A stretch of 64,000 bases of DNA from Paragordius varius (lineage: Eukaryota > Nematomorpha). Positions 61,162-64,000 of the stretch are shown here, piece by piece. The translations under genes and the position numbers were made by a program. Under the pieces are notes generated by a model, which ran no database searches, was not told the origin of the DNA, and saw nothing but the letters and a program-made list of their open reading frames with translations. Position 1 is the first letter of the stretch. Every line of letters starts with the position of its first letter. The DNA lies in the NCBI GenBank assembly GCA_964247055.1, contig OZ176057.1, positions 124,001 through 188,000 of the forward strand, read 5' to 3'.

Positions 61162-61438
61162 CAGTGAAAACCTAAATTATACGGACAAAAGTGAAAATAA
61201 AACAATTATTTTTTTCTACAACCATACTTTTTAAATCTTGACTTATTTCAATATAACTCATTGTTTTAAATGGCAAAGTATGAAATAGAGATATATATTA
61301 CTAACACAATCAATACAATTACATTATTTAAATAGCTTATATGGGAAACATTAAGGTTGTAAAAAGCATGGTTGTCTTTTAGAAAAAAATATTTGTCTTT
61401 ATATTTTTACGTTTTGTCCGCATAATTTCATTTTTCAC
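61162..61438. mobile_element. Pogo/Tc1-like MITE, second copy (277 bp)
   Basis: Starts CAGTGAAAACCTAAATTATA after a TA and ends CGCATAATTTCATTTTTCAC. It shares ATGGTTGTCTTTTAGAAAAA and TTTTACGTTTTGTCCG with 27290-27563. The right end has lost its final TG, so no clear target duplication. Confidence 0.6.
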
Positions 61439-62033
61439 AAAATGAAAATTAAATAACCTCACGATCAGCATCATTCATATATTAGAGTATTTTTATCAAA
61501 AAGTTTTATACCGATTCCATCATGCCGAAATATAGTAGAAAATACGCTTGCAATTTTGCTAAAAGTATGTATTTTTTTATAATTTTTTTTATAGAATATT
61601 TTACTTCAATATTTTATGGCGCAATCCCGGGGATTTGGCGTCTAGAAGCACTAGCTTATTTTAGAAGAAAGAAAAAATGGGACGCAGTCAACATCTAAAA
61701 AATTATTATAAATATATAGTTTTGCCTTTATAGGTAGTTTATGATATATTTAATGTTTTTTTGGAATAAGCAAATCAGTATTCATTAAAAGTCTCATTAC
61801 AAATTAATTGCTTAAATTTTGCCATTTCCACCACAAAAATATAAATAACTTTCTTATATCACTCATAAGGTCAAAACCATAAGCACATTATAATGATACC
61901 TCTTTCTATCAGAATAAATTATTCTTTGTACTTTATTACAATCGTAAAATATTTATTTTAAATATGTTTAATGATGAGTTTAAAAAGTATAGCAGCCTTA
62001 TATTAAATTTATTTGTATTTTGTCATAATTTTA
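61439..62033. other. AT-rich spacer before AUH copy B
   Basis: No gene or clear repeat seen. Similarity to the region upstream of AUH copy A starts near 62034 (GTTACTTGGACAATACT), matching about 21148. Confidence 0.5.
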
Positions 62034-62205
62034 ACTGTTACTTGGACAATACTACCTTATAGTCCCTATACATAAGGATCATCTTAAAAAAAATACGACA
62101 ATAATAGAACTTTATTTTGTTCGAAAAACTCATTTTTGCTTTAAAAACTAGGCTATTTTAATTTTTAGTTTTAGCATATGATTTACTATAAAAAATTCGT
62201 TTCGA

Positions 62206-63682
62206 ATGTGTTTAAAATTATTTTACTGCATGTCTCAAAAATTTAACACGGGAGGTATGAAGAATGTCTGCACTTTTAACATAATCGATAAAAATTTAGG
62301 TATATCTAAAATTATTGTAGGAATTTATGCAATTGAATTAAACAGACCAACTGTAAAAAATGCCTTAAACTTAGAAATGCTCGATTTAGTACTGCTAATT
62401 TAATCCATTTCATCTCAAATAAAGCTAATATTAAATATGTAGTTTTATTAGTTTGAAGATATATTATATAATATAGCTGTCGAATCACGTTGAAACCGCT
62501 TCAAAGGAAACTAATTGTCATGCAATCATCTTACGTAGCCTTGTTCCCGGTGTTTTTTGCTCAGGTCTTTTTCCCATTAATAAAATTTAATTTTTAAGAA
62601 AAAAGAACTTATTTAATATTGGCTCTACTTTTTCTACCTAGTAGACTTCTTTTTAAGCTTTTGCAGATTTTATTTGGATCAGTAAACCACGAACAAGGAA
62701 TAATTTTAGATGATGAATTTTGTGAAAATTTGTTTTGATTATTTAATGATAGCTGTGGACGAGTATTAACCTTATTTTTTATTTAAATTTGTTTTATTTG
62801 AATATTACAATGACAATTATTTTTTGGATTAGTTGTAGATAGGGAATTGTTTTTTAAGTTCAAGGTGCTGGCTGGCCTTGTTGGAAACACATGTTGAAAA
62901 TTTCTTACGAATTATTTTTAAATTTTTCCATTTTTATCTGGGAATTTTATTCTAAATATAAGTGTAACATAATCAGATACTGTGAATGATTTGCAATCTC
63001 CACATCTAATAAGATGTTCATTTACTTTTATTGTTAGAAAGCTGATTCTTAAACGATATTTTTGTCTTAATAGAAACCAGAATGAGGATATTCGTAGCCA
63101 TCATTAAAAATTCAAATTTACTGGTTATATAAATATTATGCTTTTGTTAATAAAATATTGATTTTTTTCAACTTGGTTATTTCTATATTGATTGTTATTT
63201 GTAGCAATATAATATTTTGATTACTTTTTAGGGGCAGATCTTAAAGAAAGAATATCTATGCCAATAGAACGGGTCGGAGATCATGTTCAAAAAATGCGCA
63301 ATCTTTTCCAACGTTTCTATCGACTTCCTCAATTAACCATTGCGGCTTTAGATGGTTCAGCTTTTGGTGGGGGTTTAGAATTGGCCCTATCAGCTGATAT
63401 GAGAATAACCAGTATTTAATATACTTTTTATTTATTGTAAAGAGAGAATGTTAAATAAATCGGTTAAAAAACGACCATTTTTATCCTTTACTTATAGTTT
63501 TTGCAAAAAAGAAAAACTCTATCGCATATTTTAACATAAATCATAAAGGTTATCTTTAATATCTTATTAGAATTTTTAATTTTTACAGTATAGAAACTTA
63601 AACGTTTTAATATATATCACTTTAGCTGACACTTCTAAGCTTGGTTTAGTTGAAACGAAATTAGGCATCATTCCTGGAGCTG
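62206..63682 (+). CDS. AUH: Methylglutaconyl-CoA hydratase-like protein, copy B, first four exons
   Basis: Near-identical to copy A. Exons: 62206-62388 ([19 protein letters not shown]), 62477-62564 (88 bp, as in copy A), 63232-63411 (180 bp; [20 protein letters not shown]), 63626-63682 (57 bp; [15 protein letters not shown]). The rest lies beyond the window, whose last 300 bp are intron 4. Exon 3 looks identical to copy A at the nucleotide level and introns have diverged by indels, which points to a recent duplication with coding sequence held back or converted. Intron 2 is only 667 bp because it lacks the LINE. The first ATG at 62206 gives [13 protein letters not shown]; a later ATG at 62230 is also possible. 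Confidence 0.85.
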
Positions 63683-64000
63683 GTATAGAACGAAGAATTT
63701 AATAATTAAATTTATATATAAATTTTAATATTATCATTTAGGTTCATTTAGTTCAAATGTTACTAAATTTTTGCGCTTAGTAAAGCCTTTAGCAGAGTGC
63801 TTTTCAACGCGAATAATTTGGAGAATTTAATTAAATAATAAAACTTAAAACAAATCGTAGAATTTCTGGTGCGAATTATCATAATTTGAATATGGAAAAA
63901 ATATTTTAAAAATGGAGAAAGGATCTCATTGATTGAAAGTATAATATAAAATATTTTACATTTCATCTTGGATTTTTTTGAGGGGCGCAACAATTTTAAT

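Overview
The window is AT-rich, intron-bearing DNA from an animal, most likely an arthropod. Genes are split by many GT-AG introns of roughly 50 bp to several kb. The host genes are laccase-like multicopper oxidases (MCOs) of the arthropod type, an AUH-type methylglutaconyl-CoA hydratase and an M1 aminopeptidase N. A repeat-dense crustacean such as a copepod would fit, but the species cannot be fixed from this sequence.

Layout. 1-3202: the last seven exons of an MCO gene (MCO-1). 3743-4650: a small satellite array. 5243-8533: a broken hAT DNA transposon with an inverted second half. 8817-9613: a CACTA-like element. 11445-12610: an old RTE-type LINE fragment. 13569-18401: MCO-2, a close tandem copy of MCO-1 that keeps its N-terminal exons but is damaged near its C-terminus. 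18923-21105 (minus): MCO-3, a diverged, 5'-truncated and decayed MCO. 21344-28241: the AUH-like gene, copy A, with a 3.4-kb nearly intact LINE in intron 2. 28970-40134: about 11 kb of a 170-bp satellite with higher-order structure. 44335-52908: nine exons of an aminopeptidase N that stops before its C-terminal domain. 53827-54899: a CACTA-like element inverted relative to the one in the aminopeptidase intron 6. 55008-59734: a young R2-group (RLE-type) LINE with a fully open 904-codon frame, bracketed by two apparently identical 953-bp direct repeats. 62206-63682: the first four exons of AUH copy B, which lacks the LINE and so shows the empty site.

The genes do not form a pathway. Their arrangement records recent segmental duplication (MCO-1/MCO-2; AUH A/B; the two satellite arrays share one flank) followed by copy-specific transposon insertions. 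Duplicate pairs give empty sites that date several insertions relative to the duplications. The least ordinary features are: the satellite, which looks derived from an in-frame coding repeat; the R2-group LINE with giant flanking repeats; the fold-back hAT; and a predicted pseudoknot at the exact 5' end of the LINE in AUH.

Limits: all exon borders come from splice consensus, reading phase and comparison of copies by eye. Several small indels in otherwise good exons could be true pseudogene lesions or assembly errors; I cannot tell which.
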